Notes: generated by a model from the sequence alone, not told the origin. A DNA stretch of 64,000 nt from Neptunomonas japonica JAMM 1380 (GCF_016592555.1 NZ_AP014546.1:2056501-2120500), one strand, 5' to 3'; positions 26,022-35,501 are shown, numbered from the stretch's first letter. A program made the numbers and translations.

Positions 26022-26819
26022 TTATCTGTTTTTCAGTATCTCTTTGAGCTCTTTTATTTGATTAGATAAATCTTGAATGGTTGGTTCACCATCGGCCAAT
26101 GCTTGCTCCCTTGCTTCTATCGCATGCTCTTCTTCCATTACGTTGACAACAATACCAATGACCATGTTTAAAAACGCAAAGGTTGTGAGGAATATAAACG
26201 AAAGATAATAAATCCAGCTAAATGAATACACAGCCATTGTTTCATACATCACATCCGTCCAGTCCTCAAATGTCATAACACGAAACAATGTCAGCATAGA
26301 TATAGAGATATCGCCCCACAATGTGGCATTAATCGACGCGAAAAATGATGCACCTACCGCAGCGTAAATATAGAAGATGATAAACATCAGTAGGATGACA
26401 TAACCCAACTGCGGTAATGCCTTAAGAAGTGAATTCAGTAATAAACGCAACTCAGGAACAATGGATACCATACGTAAGACACGAAATATGCGTATTAAGC
26501 GACCAACCAGGGCGAGTTCGCTGTCTTCAACCGGTATTAAGCTTACTATAACGATAAGCGTATCAAAGACATTCCATGCATTTTTGAAAAAGTTCCGTTT
26601 TTGCGGCTCACCAATAAAGCGAACAGACACCTCGATCAGAAAAAAGAGTGTAATACCCACATCGAGCCAGCCGATGATCATCAGAACGTTGTCGGGAATA
26701 TCATAAGTTTTGGCACCGATAACGAGTGCAGAAAACAAGATGACACCAACAACAAATAGCTCAAAAAATCGGTTATGACGTAATGAGTAAAAACGAGACT
26801 GTAGATTATCAATATTCAT
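26022..26819 (-). CDS. Voltage-gated cation channel, bacterial NaV-like
   Basis: 265 residues with the six-segment, one-pore layout of bacterial voltage-gated channels. S1-S3 occupy about residues 18-95. S4 (GRLIRIFRVLRMVSIVPELRLLL, about 103-125) has four arginines every third residue as voltage sensor. S5, a pore loop and S6 (about 130-230) follow. The pore filter reads TFEDWTD where NaChBac-type sodium channels have TLESW, so the second acidic residue may alter ion selectivity. The C-terminus has a short coiled coil (IQDLSNQIKELKEILK) suited to tetramer assembly. Inner membrane. Transcribed alone. Confidence 0.87.
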   Translation of the reverse strand: MNIDNLQSRFYSLRHNRFFELFVVGVILFSALVIGAKTYDIPDNVLMIIGWLDVGITLFFLIEVSVRFIGEPQKRNFFKNAWNVFDTLIVIVSLIPVEDSELALVGRLIRIFRVLRMVSIVPELRLLLNSLLKALPQLGYVILLMFIIFYIYAAVGASFFASINATLWGDISISMLTLFRVMTFEDWTDVMYETMAVYSFSWIYYLSFIFLTTFAFLNMVIGIVVNVMEEEHAIEAREQALADGEPTIQDLSNQIKELKEILKNR

Positions 26820-26920
26820 GATTGAGAGAGTTCAGGAAAGTATTATTATGAGATCGTAAGATGAAAATTTTTACGCACATTTTATAAATGTACGATGAGA
26901 AATGCCAATCTAACATGTAG

Positions 26921-26964
26921 AAAAAGCGCCGCACAAATAATAAGCTTCTTTTACTTATGCGGTG
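26921..26964 (-). terminator. Terminator after the DUF4197 gene
   Basis: On the minus strand a CCGCA/TGCGG stem (with an AT-rich inner part) is followed by a run of five T (26925-26921), 28 nt after the stop codon. Confidence 0.65.
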
Positions 26965-26991
26965 TTTATTAATAGAACGAGACTTAGCAGA

Positions 26992-27753
26992 TCAATTGGT
27001 CCAAAGCTTTTTCAGCAACTCGGTTGAGCGTGCTGCTGGATTCTCACGAATCAACTTTTCTTCAGCGGCTAATTTTAGAAACAACCCATCCAAAGCGGCA
27101 TTAGTGACATGAGTGGTAAGATCGCTATCAACTTGTTTACCTATAACCGGTAGATCTGCCGCTTGTGCCGCAAGCGTATTGTAATATTTAGTTGCGCCCA
27201 CTTCACCTAAGGCACCATCAACCTCTGGCTTAAATAAAGCAGCTATTTGCGGGCCAGCCTTTTCACGAAAGTATTGAGTAGCCGCATCATCAGAGCCTTC
27301 ATAAATTTTACGAGCATCTTCAAAGCTCATACTCTTGATGTTATCAACTAAAATAGCCGTTGCTTGTGGCGCAGCACGTTCAGCAGCACGGTTAATAGAT
27401 TGCTCAAATTGATCGACTTGTTCACTCATACCAAATTTGCGCAATGGTCCTGCTAATTGATCTAGACCTACAGGCATAGGCACGCGGATTTGCGGATCAT
27501 TAAGAAATCCGCCTTCGGCAGAAATAAGCTTGATAGCACGCTCGCTACCTATAACCAAGGCTTCTCTTAAGCCATTAATAAGCGTCTCGGATGATAATGA
27601 TGCGCTACTAACCCCTGAATTACTTGTTGCGGGTTGTTTAATTAACTCACCCCCTGTTTTTTTCACACTTTCAACTAAATCGCTCCAGCCGGCATGGCTG
27701 CTAGTTGCGATGGCTGCACTAAGCAGTAGGGTAGTCATTGTTAACTTACGCAT
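26992..27753 (-). CDS. DUF4197 family exported protein
   Basis: About 253 residues from the ATG at 27753; GGAGG lies 8 nt before it, and the longer frame (from 27768) would place that site inside the gene. Signal peptide MRKLTMTTLLLSAAIATSSHA, then a mostly helical domain with ALVIGSERAIKLISAEGGFLNDPQIRVPMP and the repeated DARKIYEGSDDAATQYFREKAG, matching the uncharacterised DUF4197 family. Periplasmic; role unknown. Confidence 0.8.
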   Translation of the reverse strand: MRKLTMTTLLLSAAIATSSHAGWSDLVESVKKTGGELIKQPATSNSGVSSASLSSETLINGLREALVIGSERAIKLISAEGGFLNDPQIRVPMPVGLDQLAGPLRKFGMSEQVDQFEQSINRAAERAAPQATAILVDNIKSMSFEDARKIYEGSDDAATQYFREKAGPQIAALFKPEVDGALGEVGATKYYNTLAAQAADLPVIGKQVDSDLTTHVTNAALDGLFLKLAAEEKLIRENPAARSTELLKKLWTN

Positions 27754-27992
27754 GATGAAAGCCTCCATCCTTGTCTATAGATAGCGCTAGTGTAACGGAT
27801 TATCACTAATCAGTTGCCACAAATTTATGAGAAATTTCACCAATAATCATTCTGTAACAACCACTTCCACCGTAAAATAGCTTATTCTGATATACAGTAA
27901 GTAATAAGTAGCTCAATTATGCTTTGAATACTACTAAAGTATTGTGCCTGCTACATTCTTAGATCATAAAACATCAACTCTTGAGAACAATA

Positions 27993-28973
27993 ATGATACA
28001 TCGGTTGCAGTATATTAAGCGTTGTTTATTACTCTGTTTTATTCTGGGTATTGCACCTGCATATGCTGAAAACCAGGTCATCACACTCGGCACGGGAGGA
28101 GTGACAGGCCTCTATTATCCAACAGGTGGTGCGTTGTGCAGACTCATCAACCAAACCCGTCAAACGCATGGCATCCGTTGTGCCGTTCGCAGTACATTAG
28201 GCTCTGTTACCAACCTTATTCAAGTAGCAAATCATGAGTTGGATATGGGGATTGCAGAGGCAGGGCAACTGTATAACGCTTATAAAAGCTCTTCTTCCCA
28301 GTCTAAAATACCTTTACGGTTACTCACTAGCTTATATCCTGAATACATATCGATACTGGTGAGGTCGGATGCCGGCATTCAGAACTTCGAAGATCTTAAA
28401 AATAAACGTATCAATATTGGCAAGCTGGGTACTAGCCAACGTTACACCATTGAGTTGTTAATGAAGGCTCATGGTTTGCAGCTTAGTGACTTTAAAGAGG
28501 TCACTGAATTAGCGCCTGCTGAACAAGCGACTGCGCTATGTGACAACCGCATCGATGCAACTCTCTATGTAGTGGGGCATCCTAGTGGTACGATCAAAGA
28601 AGCACTGAGAGACTGCCAAAGCCAATTAATTGGTTTATCAAAACAAGACAGAAATACACTCATACAACAAAATCCACACTATAGAGAAATGAGTGTTTCA
28701 GGCAATATTTATTCAGAAAATGCCCCTGATGTACTGACAGTGGGTGTTAACGCAACTTTATTTTCTCGTGCCGATCTACCTGACGATGTCGCCTATGCTG
28801 TTGTTAAATCATTATTTGAGCAGTTTGAAAATTTTAAAAAACTCCACCCTGCTTTTCGTTTACTCAAGCCAGAAAAAATGATGGCGCCTTCAACAATGCC
28901 TCTACCACTTCACCCAGGTGCTGCTAAGTATTTTCGGGAAGTACAGCCACTATCGCAGGCCCAGTTAGAGTAA
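27993..28973 (+). CDS. Orphan TAXI-family TRAP solute-binding protein
   Basis: 326 residues from the ATG at 27993 (a TTG at 27981 is also possible). Signal peptide ending AYAEN, then the TAXI fold: ITLGTGGVTGLYYPTGGALCRLIN, VRSTLGSVTNLIQVANHELDMGIAEAGQ, and VVGHPSGTIKEALRDC. It resembles the binding protein at 54747-55730 but has no permease gene beside it. Its last 50 bp overlap the 3' end of the convergent histidine kinase gene. It may serve the distant QM permease or act as a ligand sensor for that kinase; both are inference. Confidence 0.85.
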   Translation: MIHRLQYIKRCLLLCFILGIAPAYAENQVITLGTGGVTGLYYPTGGALCRLINQTRQTHGIRCAVRSTLGSVTNLIQVANHELDMGIAEAGQLYNAYKSSSSQSKIPLRLLTSLYPEYISILVRSDAGIQNFEDLKNKRINIGKLGTSQRYTIELLMKAHGLQLSDFKEVTELAPAEQATALCDNRIDATLYVVGHPSGTIKEALRDCQSQLIGLSKQDRNTLIQQNPHYREMSVSGNIYSENAPDVLTVGVNATLFSRADLPDDVAYAVVKSLFEQFENFKKLHPAFRLLKPEKMMAPSTMPLPLHPGAAKYFREVQPLSQAQLE

Positions 28974-30561
28974 TGGGTGTATCAGAAAGAGGCTTTTGTA
29001 CTAGCACCATAGGCAACTCCAAACGAAAGTGTGCACCTGATGTATCGGATAAGCAGGAAATATGCCCTTGCAGTAATTGACTGACCAAATTAAACGCGAT
29101 ATGCATACCTAAGCCACTACAGCCTTCATTACGTTTTGTGGTCATGAACGGCTCAAATACCTTGTATTGCCAGTCTTTAGGAATACCCACACCATTATCA
29201 CGATAATCAATAATCAGGTTATCTTCATCGGCCTTAACATCAATCGTAATAACGCCACCAGGGCGATCTTCAAAGCCATGAATCAATGAATTCAGAATCA
29301 TGTTAGTGAGCACCTGATAGTAACAACCCGGGTAGCTATCAATCATGAGGTGTTTAGGGCCAGTAATAGCAATATCGGGTTTACACTGTTTAAGGCGTGG
29401 ATTGAGCGATAATAGAACTTCATCAAGATATTGGATCAAATCAAAGCGGCGGCACTGCTCACTTGATTGGTCTACAGAAACTAGCTTAAAGGCATTAATC
29501 AACTGCGCTGCACGCTCTAAATTTTGGCAGATTAAACGGCTACTCTCAACGGCAGTGTTGGCTAAAGGATCATTGGGTGAGTGTTGTTGGTATAAATGAG
29601 CTTGATCGGCGAGAAAAGAAGCAGCAGTAAAGCCAATGCCGATAGGCGTATTAATCTCATGGGCAACACCGGCAACCAAGCCCCCTAATGCTGCCAGCTT
29701 TTCAGACTCAACCAACTGTTGCTGTGTTGAGCGTAACGTTGCTAGTGTGTCATGCAATTCTTGGTTTCGCTCTTCGAGCTCTTTGGTACGGTCAACCACA
29801 CGCTGTTCTAGCTCTGTATTGAGCTTGGCCAGCGAGCGCTCGGCATCTTCTCGCTTACTCATATCATGCAGCATAGAGCGGCGCATGCTGTTCATCGCAT
29901 CAACAACCTGACTTAACTCGTCACCCTGATGCTTGCTATTGCGTTTAAGGTCGAGTGGTGTACCTAGATGCTCTAATTTAAGTCGGCGCGCGTAAGCTGC
30001 CATGCTACCTAAATGTTGAGTTATGAGCCGATGAAATAAGGTAAGGATAAAAATCGAGACAAGAAAGGTCTTAATTCCCTGTGATGCTAATATAACGAGT
30101 ACTTTATCTGCCAAACGACGATAAACCTCATCAAGGCTAAGAATTAGGGTCAGTTCACCAACGGAGATAGCCCCTCTGTCTGCATCATGATGCTCAAGCG
30201 CATAGCGACGCTCGACAATAGCGCCAGTTGTTGGCTTACTTCCCGCCACATAAAAATCATTAAAAGAGGAGTTGATCTCTAAATAGCGTACATCGGGCAG
30301 CTGTAGCAACCCATCCAGCTGTACTTGGATTTGTGCAGGGCTAATTTCCCACAAGCTATTTGCAAGACTATTTCTTGAGCTGGCTTCGATCTGCAATAAA
30401 CGCTCATCAATGGCAGATAACTCGTAACGGTAGTCTAGCCACAGCTGTGTACCCGTAGCAATTAACGTAATAGCAGAGCTGTATAACAAGATAGCCGCAA
30501 GTAAGCGCATCCCAAGTGGTTTTTGGTGGCGGAGCTGACGGAAGCGTTGCAGCAGTCGCAT
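28924..30561 (-). CDS. Membrane sensor histidine kinase, orphan
   Basis: 545 residues. Two membrane segments (LLAAILLYSSAITLIATG near residue 20-37 and TFLVSIFILTLFHRLI near 165-180) enclose a periplasmic sensor of about 120 residues. HAMP and a long coiled coil (about 200-290) follow, then the H-box LGGLVAGVAHEINTPIG, the N-box TNMILNSLIHGFED and the G-boxes YRDNGVGIP and GCSGLGMHIAFNLVSQLL. All kinase motifs look intact. No response regulator is adjacent. Its 3' end overlaps the TAXI gene by 50 bp in convergent orientation. Confidence 0.87.
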   Translation of the reverse strand: MRLLQRFRQLRHQKPLGMRLLAAILLYSSAITLIATGTQLWLDYRYELSAIDERLLQIEASSRNSLANSLWEISPAQIQVQLDGLLQLPDVRYLEINSSFNDFYVAGSKPTTGAIVERRYALEHHDADRGAISVGELTLILSLDEVYRRLADKVLVILASQGIKTFLVSIFILTLFHRLITQHLGSMAAYARRLKLEHLGTPLDLKRNSKHQGDELSQVVDAMNSMRRSMLHDMSKREDAERSLAKLNTELEQRVVDRTKELEERNQELHDTLATLRSTQQQLVESEKLAALGGLVAGVAHEINTPIGIGFTAASFLADQAHLYQQHSPNDPLANTAVESSRLICQNLERAAQLINAFKLVSVDQSSEQCRRFDLIQYLDEVLLSLNPRLKQCKPDIAITGPKHLMIDSYPGCYYQVLTNMILNSLIHGFEDRPGGVITIDVKADEDNLIIDYRDNGVGIPKDWQYKVFEPFMTTKRNEGCSGLGMHIAFNLVSQLLQGHISCLSDTSGAHFRLELPMVLVQKPLSDTPITLTGPAIVAVLPENT

Positions 30562-30773
30562 AGTAATAAATCTTTAAAGACGAATGATCTGCTTATCATA
30601 ACCGCACAAACGCCAGACGAAACCCTATTCATTCACTTTGTATAGATGATAGCAGTTAGAAACATGACATTTACTTTCCTCATTGACCCGCAGGAACACG
30701 AATAATTTCGTCGTGACATTGTTGAAATCATGCTTTCTAGATGAATTGGCTTTTCTTCCTTGATACAAATCAA

Positions 30774-30820
30774 ATACTACATATAGTGTTTTTAATAATA
30801 TATATATCAATATATAGTTA
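30774..30820 (+). promoter_or_regulatory. Tandem NrdR boxes upstream of nrdJ
   Basis: Box 1 (30774-30789) ATACTACATATAGTGT matches 14 of 16 positions of an ACACTATATATAGTGT-type NrdR box. Box 2 (30805-30820) TATCAATATATAGTTA keeps the CAATATATAG core. The box starts are 31 bp apart, i.e. three helical turns, the usual arrangement for NrdR repression of ribonucleotide reductase genes. The rest of the 321-bp gap before nrdJ has no gene. Confidence 0.75.
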
Positions 30821-30882
30821 TTTATGTGCACCTATCATCTGCTCTTGTCTATATAGGTGCTTTTATATCAGAGGAAAAACGC

Positions 30883-33060
30883 ATGGCCGCATCGTTAGAA
30901 AACACCGTATTCAAAAGCCTGCTAAGTAGCTCAGCACCATCGACAACAGAAATACCTTTGCAAGATACATCGCTTGATATTTGGGATACGAAATATTGTT
31001 TAAAATCGAAGCAGGGTGAAATGCTCGACAACTGTATTGATGATTCTTTTACTCGTGTTGCAAAAGCTTTGGCAGCGGTAGAAGCCGATGATAAAAGCCA
31101 ATCACATTGGTACAAGGAGTTTTTATGGGCATTACGCCATGGTGCTGTTCCTGCTGGTAGGGTGATGTCTAACGCGGGAGCGCAACAACACAAACCTGCC
31201 ACTTCAACAATCAACTGCACCGTATCAGGAACTATCTACGATTCTATGGATGACATCCTAGGTAAGAACCATGAAGCAGGGCTCACGTTAAAAGCAGGTT
31301 GTGGAATTGGTTATGAGTTCTCTACCTTGCGACCTAAAGATGCCTTTGTCTCAGGCGCCGGAGCATACACGTCTGGGCCTTTATCCTTTATGGATATATT
31401 TGATCGTATGTGTTTTACCGTATCCTCAGCAGGTGGCCGTCGCGGTGCGCAGATGGCCACTTTTGATGTAGGACACCCTGATGTGCTCGAATTTATTAAA
31501 GCTAAACGCGAAGATGCGCGCTTACGACAGTTCAACCTATCATTACTCATTAGCGACCCATTTATGCATGCCGTCAATGCCGATAATGACTGGCCATTAG
31601 CGTTTCCAATAACAGAGAAAGAACAACAGCGAGACAACATCAACCTTAATGATACACAGACGGTTTTGTGGCGAGAGTGGCCGATTCAACAAGGTTATAT
31701 CACGAATAGCGAAGGGTTGGTGGCCTGTAAAATTAGTAAAACAGTAAGAGCAACACATCTATGGAACGCCATTATGAGTTCCACATACGACTTTGCTGAA
31801 CCCGGTTTTATTCTAATCGATAAGGTCAATGAGCAAAATAATAATTGGTTTTGTGAAAATATCCGCGCAACTAATCCATGTGGAGAACAGCCATTACCAC
31901 CTTACGGTAGTTGTTTGCTCGGCTCCATTAACCTTACCAAGTTCGTGATAGATCCATTTACCAACCAGGCTCGCTTTGATTGGGACAGTTTTAAAAGTAC
32001 GGTTACCATTTTTACCCGTATGTTAGATAACGTGGTAGAAATCAATGGGCTACCGTTAGCAGAGCAACGCCATGAAATTAATCATAAGCGCCGCCATGGT
32101 ATGGGCTATCTTGGGCTCGGTTCTACTATTACCATGCTTAAAATGCAGTACGGTGATGCAGCATCCGTAACCTTTACCGAACAAGTGACCAAAGAATTAG
32201 CCATTACGGGCTGGCGTGCAGGCCTTGATTTGGCAAAAGAGAAGGGCGCAGCGCCCATTATGGAAGAGCAGTTCGAAATAACTGGCGAAATGTTACGCAA
32301 ACGCCCCGAGATGCTCGATGATGGTTATAAAGCAGGAGATTTAGTTGCAGGTAAAGTACTTCACGCCCGTTATAGCCGCTATATGCAAAAGATAGCTAAA
32401 AGTGAACCTGAGCTAGTTAAGCAATTAGCAGAGCATGGCTGCCGATTTACCCATCATAGCTCCATAGCACCAACAGGAACCATTGCACTATCAATAGGCA
32501 ACAACGCCAGTAATGGCATTGAGCCGAGCTTTGCGCATCACTACTCACGCAATATCATTCGCCAAGGGAAAAAATCTAAAGAGAAAGTCGATGTGTTCTC
32601 TTATGAGCTTCTCGCGTATCGCCATCTGATTAATGCAGAGGCCATGCCTTACAGCGATAACACAGAGCAACAGCTTCCCGACTATTTCATCTGTGCTGAT
32701 GATATTCATCCAAAGCAACATGTCGATATACAAGCGGCCGCCCAAAAATGGATAGACTCCTCTATCTCTAAAACCGCCAATGTACCCACCGATTATCCTT
32801 ATGATGAGTTCAAAGATATTTACCTTTATGCGTATGAGCAGGGTCTAAAAGGTTGTACTACTTTTCGTTTTAATCCTGAGGCTTTCCAAGGTGTACTGGT
32901 AAAAGAGCAAGACCTAGAAAACACCCTGTACGAGTTTACGCTGGCAGATGGCAGCACCGTAGAATTAAAAGGGAATGATGAGGTTGAATACGATGGTGAG
33001 GTACACACAGCGGCTAATCTATTTGATGCACTAAAAGAAGGTTACTACGGTAAATTTTAA
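30883..33060 (+). CDS. nrdJ: Class II (B12-dependent) ribonucleotide reductase, large part (NrdJa)
   Basis: Converts ribonucleotides to deoxyribonucleotides using adenosylcobalamin, independent of oxygen. 725 residues from the ATG at 30883 (GAGG at 30871-30874); the frame is open further back, but those codons overlap the promoter. Active-site elements are visible: the thiol cysteine in STINCTVSG, the substrate-loop LTLKAGCGIGYEFSTLRP, the ATNPCGEQPLPPYGSCLLGSINL motif (N-x-C-x-E, radical-site Cys and Glu), and the PTGTIAL motif. The C-terminal zinc-ribbon and TSCPD modules are on the next gene, as in the split NrdJa/NrdJb of pseudomonads. Confidence 0.92.
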   Translation: MAASLENTVFKSLLSSSAPSTTEIPLQDTSLDIWDTKYCLKSKQGEMLDNCIDDSFTRVAKALAAVEADDKSQSHWYKEFLWALRHGAVPAGRVMSNAGAQQHKPATSTINCTVSGTIYDSMDDILGKNHEAGLTLKAGCGIGYEFSTLRPKDAFVSGAGAYTSGPLSFMDIFDRMCFTVSSAGGRRGAQMATFDVGHPDVLEFIKAKREDARLRQFNLSLLISDPFMHAVNADNDWPLAFPITEKEQQRDNINLNDTQTVLWREWPIQQGYITNSEGLVACKISKTVRATHLWNAIMSSTYDFAEPGFILIDKVNEQNNNWFCENIRATNPCGEQPLPPYGSCLLGSINLTKFVIDPFTNQARFDWDSFKSTVTIFTRMLDNVVEINGLPLAEQRHEINHKRRHGMGYLGLGSTITMLKMQYGDAASVTFTEQVTKELAITGWRAGLDLAKEKGAAPIMEEQFEITGEMLRKRPEMLDDGYKAGDLVAGKVLHARYSRYMQKIAKSEPELVKQLAEHGCRFTHHSSIAPTGTIALSIGNNASNGIEPSFAHHYSRNIIRQGKKSKEKVDVFSYELLAYRHLINAEAMPYSDNTEQQLPDYFICADDIHPKQHVDIQAAAQKWIDSSISKTANVPTDYPYDEFKDIYLYAYEQGLKGCTTFRFNPEAFQGVLVKEQDLENTLYEFTLADGSTVELKGNDEVEYDGEVHTAANLFDALKEGYYGKF

Positions 33061-33182
33061 ATACATTTTATATATCAAATACTTAAGACAATAAATTAAT
33101 CCGAAAACTTTACGTTTACACATAAATAACAGTGACTACTTTACGCAAAAATGCCAAAACAAGCAGCCAAAAGGACAGCGAA

Positions 33183-33953
33183 ATGCCATCCATAGAACAA
33201 AAAAGAGTTATTAAAATTGACCAAGCTATCGTTAGTTATAAAGTCATTACCGCACAAGACACAGCCGAGGCTGCTATAAAAGCAGTAGAACATAATCAAG
33301 AGAAGAGGGCTGAGCCGTGCCTAGAAACCGTACATGAGAACCTAAGCCGCCCAGACTTTCTTATGGGCTCAACCTATAAAATAAAAACGCCAATGTCGGA
33401 ACATGCGCTGTACATCACAATAAACGATATCGTTCTCAATCAAGATACGCCACACGAGCAGCGTCATCCGTACGAAATATTCATCAACTCCAAGAATATG
33501 GATCACTTTATGTGGGTAGTGGCGCTTACACGGGTAATTTCAGCTGTCTTTCGTAAAGGTGGTGATGTCACCTTTATGGTTGAGGAGCTAAAAGCAGTGT
33601 TCGACCCTAAAGGTGGTTATTTCAAAAAAGGCGGTAAATTTATGCCCTCATTAGTCGCGGAGATTGGTGAATCAATTGAGAATCACTTAAAAATGATCGG
33701 CTTAATTAAAAATCAATCAATAGACTCACACCAACAAAAAATTCTTGATGAAAAGCGTGCAGAGTTTGACCGAAGGAGTGCTACACAGAAAGAACTCGTT
33801 AGTAGTAATCCTGTAAATAATAGTGCAGTGAATGATGATAACGGCGGTTTTCCTGCTAACGCTCAGCTGTGTAACAAGTGCCACACAAAAGCCGCTATAT
33901 TAATGGATGGTTGTTATACCTGCCTGAGTTGTGGTGACAGTAAGTGCTCTTAA
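33183..33953 (+). CDS. nrdJb: Class II ribonucleotide reductase, C-terminal part (NrdJb)
   Basis: About 256 residues from the ATG at 33183 (AAGGAC upstream); a GTG at 33132 would add 17. A TSCPD-type domain (ALYITINDIVLN, PYEIFINSKNMDHFMWVVALTRVISAVFRKGGDVTFMVEEL) is followed by a linker rich in Ser/Asn and a C-terminal zinc ribbon with CNKCH and CYTCLSCGDSKC. In one-piece NrdJ enzymes these modules form the protein's end, and the terminal cysteines re-reduce the active site. The gap to nrdJa is about 120 bp. It is therefore the complementing half of the reductase, not a separate enzyme. Confidence 0.85.
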   Translation: MPSIEQKRVIKIDQAIVSYKVITAQDTAEAAIKAVEHNQEKRAEPCLETVHENLSRPDFLMGSTYKIKTPMSEHALYITINDIVLNQDTPHEQRHPYEIFINSKNMDHFMWVVALTRVISAVFRKGGDVTFMVEELKAVFDPKGGYFKKGGKFMPSLVAEIGESIENHLKMIGLIKNQSIDSHQQKILDEKRAEFDRRSATQKELVSSNPVNNSAVNDDNGGFPANAQLCNKCHTKAAILMDGCYTCLSCGDSKCS

Positions 33954-34003
33954 ATACTCCTTATTTTTGCCTGTTTGCTTATCCAATCAGTAGCGTTGTG
34001 TAC

Positions 34004-34028
34004 TGCTGGTGGATATTATGCACCAGCA
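34004..34028 (+). terminator. Hairpin after nrdJb
   Basis: TGCTGGTG and its complement (8-bp stem, 9-nt loop) 50 bp after the nrdJb stop codon. No T-run follows, so termination may be partial. Confidence 0.4.
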
Positions 34029-34066
34029 GAAATTAACTCAGATATTGATAAACCACGGTAATATTT

Positions 34067-34489
34067 ATGAATACGAACAGTAATGAATACGGAGTAAACG
34101 ATAACTCATATAAAGCGGCAGGTGAGCTACCGGGCCTAACTCAGTTGGTTGATGACTTTTACGATAATATGAGCGAATTTCCAGAATCTAAAACCATTCG
34201 CGATATGCATCCAAGTGACTTAACCGAATCCAGAACAAAACTGGCTTACTTTTTATCAGGTTGGCTCGGTGGTCCAAGGCTCTACTCACAACATTTTGGC
34301 GGCATGAGTATTCCTGCATCACATAAACATCTACCCGTTGGTGAAGCAGAAAGCGAAGCATGGCTTCACTGCATGCAAAAAGCCATAGACGTACAGCCTT
34401 ATGAAGAGCCATTTAAAGTGTATTTGATCACGCAGCTACGTGTGCCTGCTGAGCGAATCAAGACAGTATGTGCGAGAAATATTGAATAA
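34067..34489 (+). CDS. Group II truncated haemoglobin
   Basis: 140 residues; two-over-two globin. The signature LAYFLSGWLGGPRLYSQHFGGM (E helix and turn) and the proximal-histidine region SHKHLPVGEAESEAWL identify group II (TrHbO-type). These proteins bind O2, NO or peroxide; the precise role is not visible from the sequence. It follows the B12 ribonucleotide reductase genes and may share their transcript if the preceding hairpin is leaky. Confidence 0.84.
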   Translation: MNTNSNEYGVNDNSYKAAGELPGLTQLVDDFYDNMSEFPESKTIRDMHPSDLTESRTKLAYFLSGWLGGPRLYSQHFGGMSIPASHKHLPVGEAESEAWLHCMQKAIDVQPYEEPFKVYLITQLRVPAERIKTVCARNIE

Positions 34490-34595
34490 AATAATCAGTG
34501 ACTAGGTTGACGGGGCCTCATTTGGGAGGGGCGCTGGGTAGAGTACAGTAGGCCTGATCAAATCCTATAATTCTGCTTATTTTTATTCTCAGGCT

Positions 34596-35501
34596 CTATA
34601 GTCGACTAAACTCATCGGCTATAAAGTCAAACACTCTGCGAACCCTAAGGCTGGTTCTTAACTCTTGATGGCATACTAACCAAATGGGTAGCCGTATTAC
34701 CGGCCCCATATGTTCAAATGCACGAATTAAACGTGGGTCTTTATCCCCCAAGTGCTCAGGAAAAAAAATAAGCCCCATTCCTTCTTTGCAAAGCTCAAGT
34801 TGTAATAGCTGGAATGAAGTGATGAGCTTGAAATTCTGTTTAGAGAGTTGCCACCCCTGTTGATTGAGCATGTCCAATACTGTGTTGCTTCGATCAAAAC
34901 CAATAATTTGAATATCGCTAAGCTCAGAAAAGTGGGTGATTTGTGGTAACTGCGCTAAGTAACCCTTTGTCCCATAGAGCCAGCCCACTTCGTCACCGAG
35001 TTTTTTTGCGATCAAATCATTTTGCTTCGGGCGAAAATTACGAATAGCAATGTCTGCCTCACGCCGTTTGAGGTCGCTGGCGGCATTGGTCACAATCACC
35101 TCTATATCAATACCCGGCTCTTCTCGTCGTAATTTAGCGATGATCTTTGGTAGTCGAAATGTAGCATCTAATTCACCGGCAGAAACAATCACAGATCCTT
35201 CAATTTGTTGTGATTGCCCTGTAGCTGATAGTGAAAACTGCAAGGCTGCATCGCGCATTAAACGGGCATGCTCTAACAGTTCCATTCCGCTATCAGTTAA
35301 GACGAGCCGTTGCCCAACCCGCTCAAATAACGTTATGCCGAGAGCTGCTTCAAGCGCCGATACTTGGCGACTCAATGTAGGTTGTGTTAAACCTAACGCC
35401 TTTGCAGCAGCAGATAAGGTGCCTTCTTCAGCCGTCACCAGAAATGTACGGGTATGATTCCAATCGAAGTTTACAGAGCTCCAGTTCATACGAAAACGCA
35501 T
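34596..35501 (-). CDS. LysR-family transcriptional regulator
   Basis: 301 residues; an internal ATG at 35489 would shorten it by four. An N-terminal winged HTH (SAAAKALGLTQPTLSRQVSALEAALGITLFER) is followed by the co-inducer-binding domain. It is divergent from the NAD(P)-binding protein gene at 35585, separated by 83 bp holding the inverted pair ATTATTC / GAATAAT, so it probably controls that gene and possibly the VOC gene after it. Effector unknown. Confidence 0.85.
   Translation of the reverse strand: MRFRMNWSSVNFDWNHTRTFLVTAEEGTLSAAAKALGLTQPTLSRQVSALEAALGITLFERVGQRLVLTDSGMELLEHARLMRDAALQFSLSATGQSQQIEGSVIVSAGELDATFRLPKIIAKLRREEPGIDIEVIVTNAASDLKRREADIAIRNFRPKQNDLIAKKLGDEVGWLYGTKGYLAQLPQITHFSELSDIQIIGFDRSNTVLDMLNQQGWQLSKQNFKLITSFQLLQLELCKEGMGLIFFPEHLGDKDPRLIRAFEHMGPVIRLPIWLVCHQELRTSLRVRRVFDFIADEFSRL

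Noticed and set aside
30625..30831. Reverse-strand 68-codon frame before nrdJ
   Set aside because: It covers the NrdR boxes, is AT-rich with atypical composition, and has no ribosome site.
30600..30882. Cobalamin riboswitch before the B12-dependent nrdJ
   Set aside because: No B12-box-like sequence or multi-stem fold is apparent; control by NrdR boxes explains the region better.
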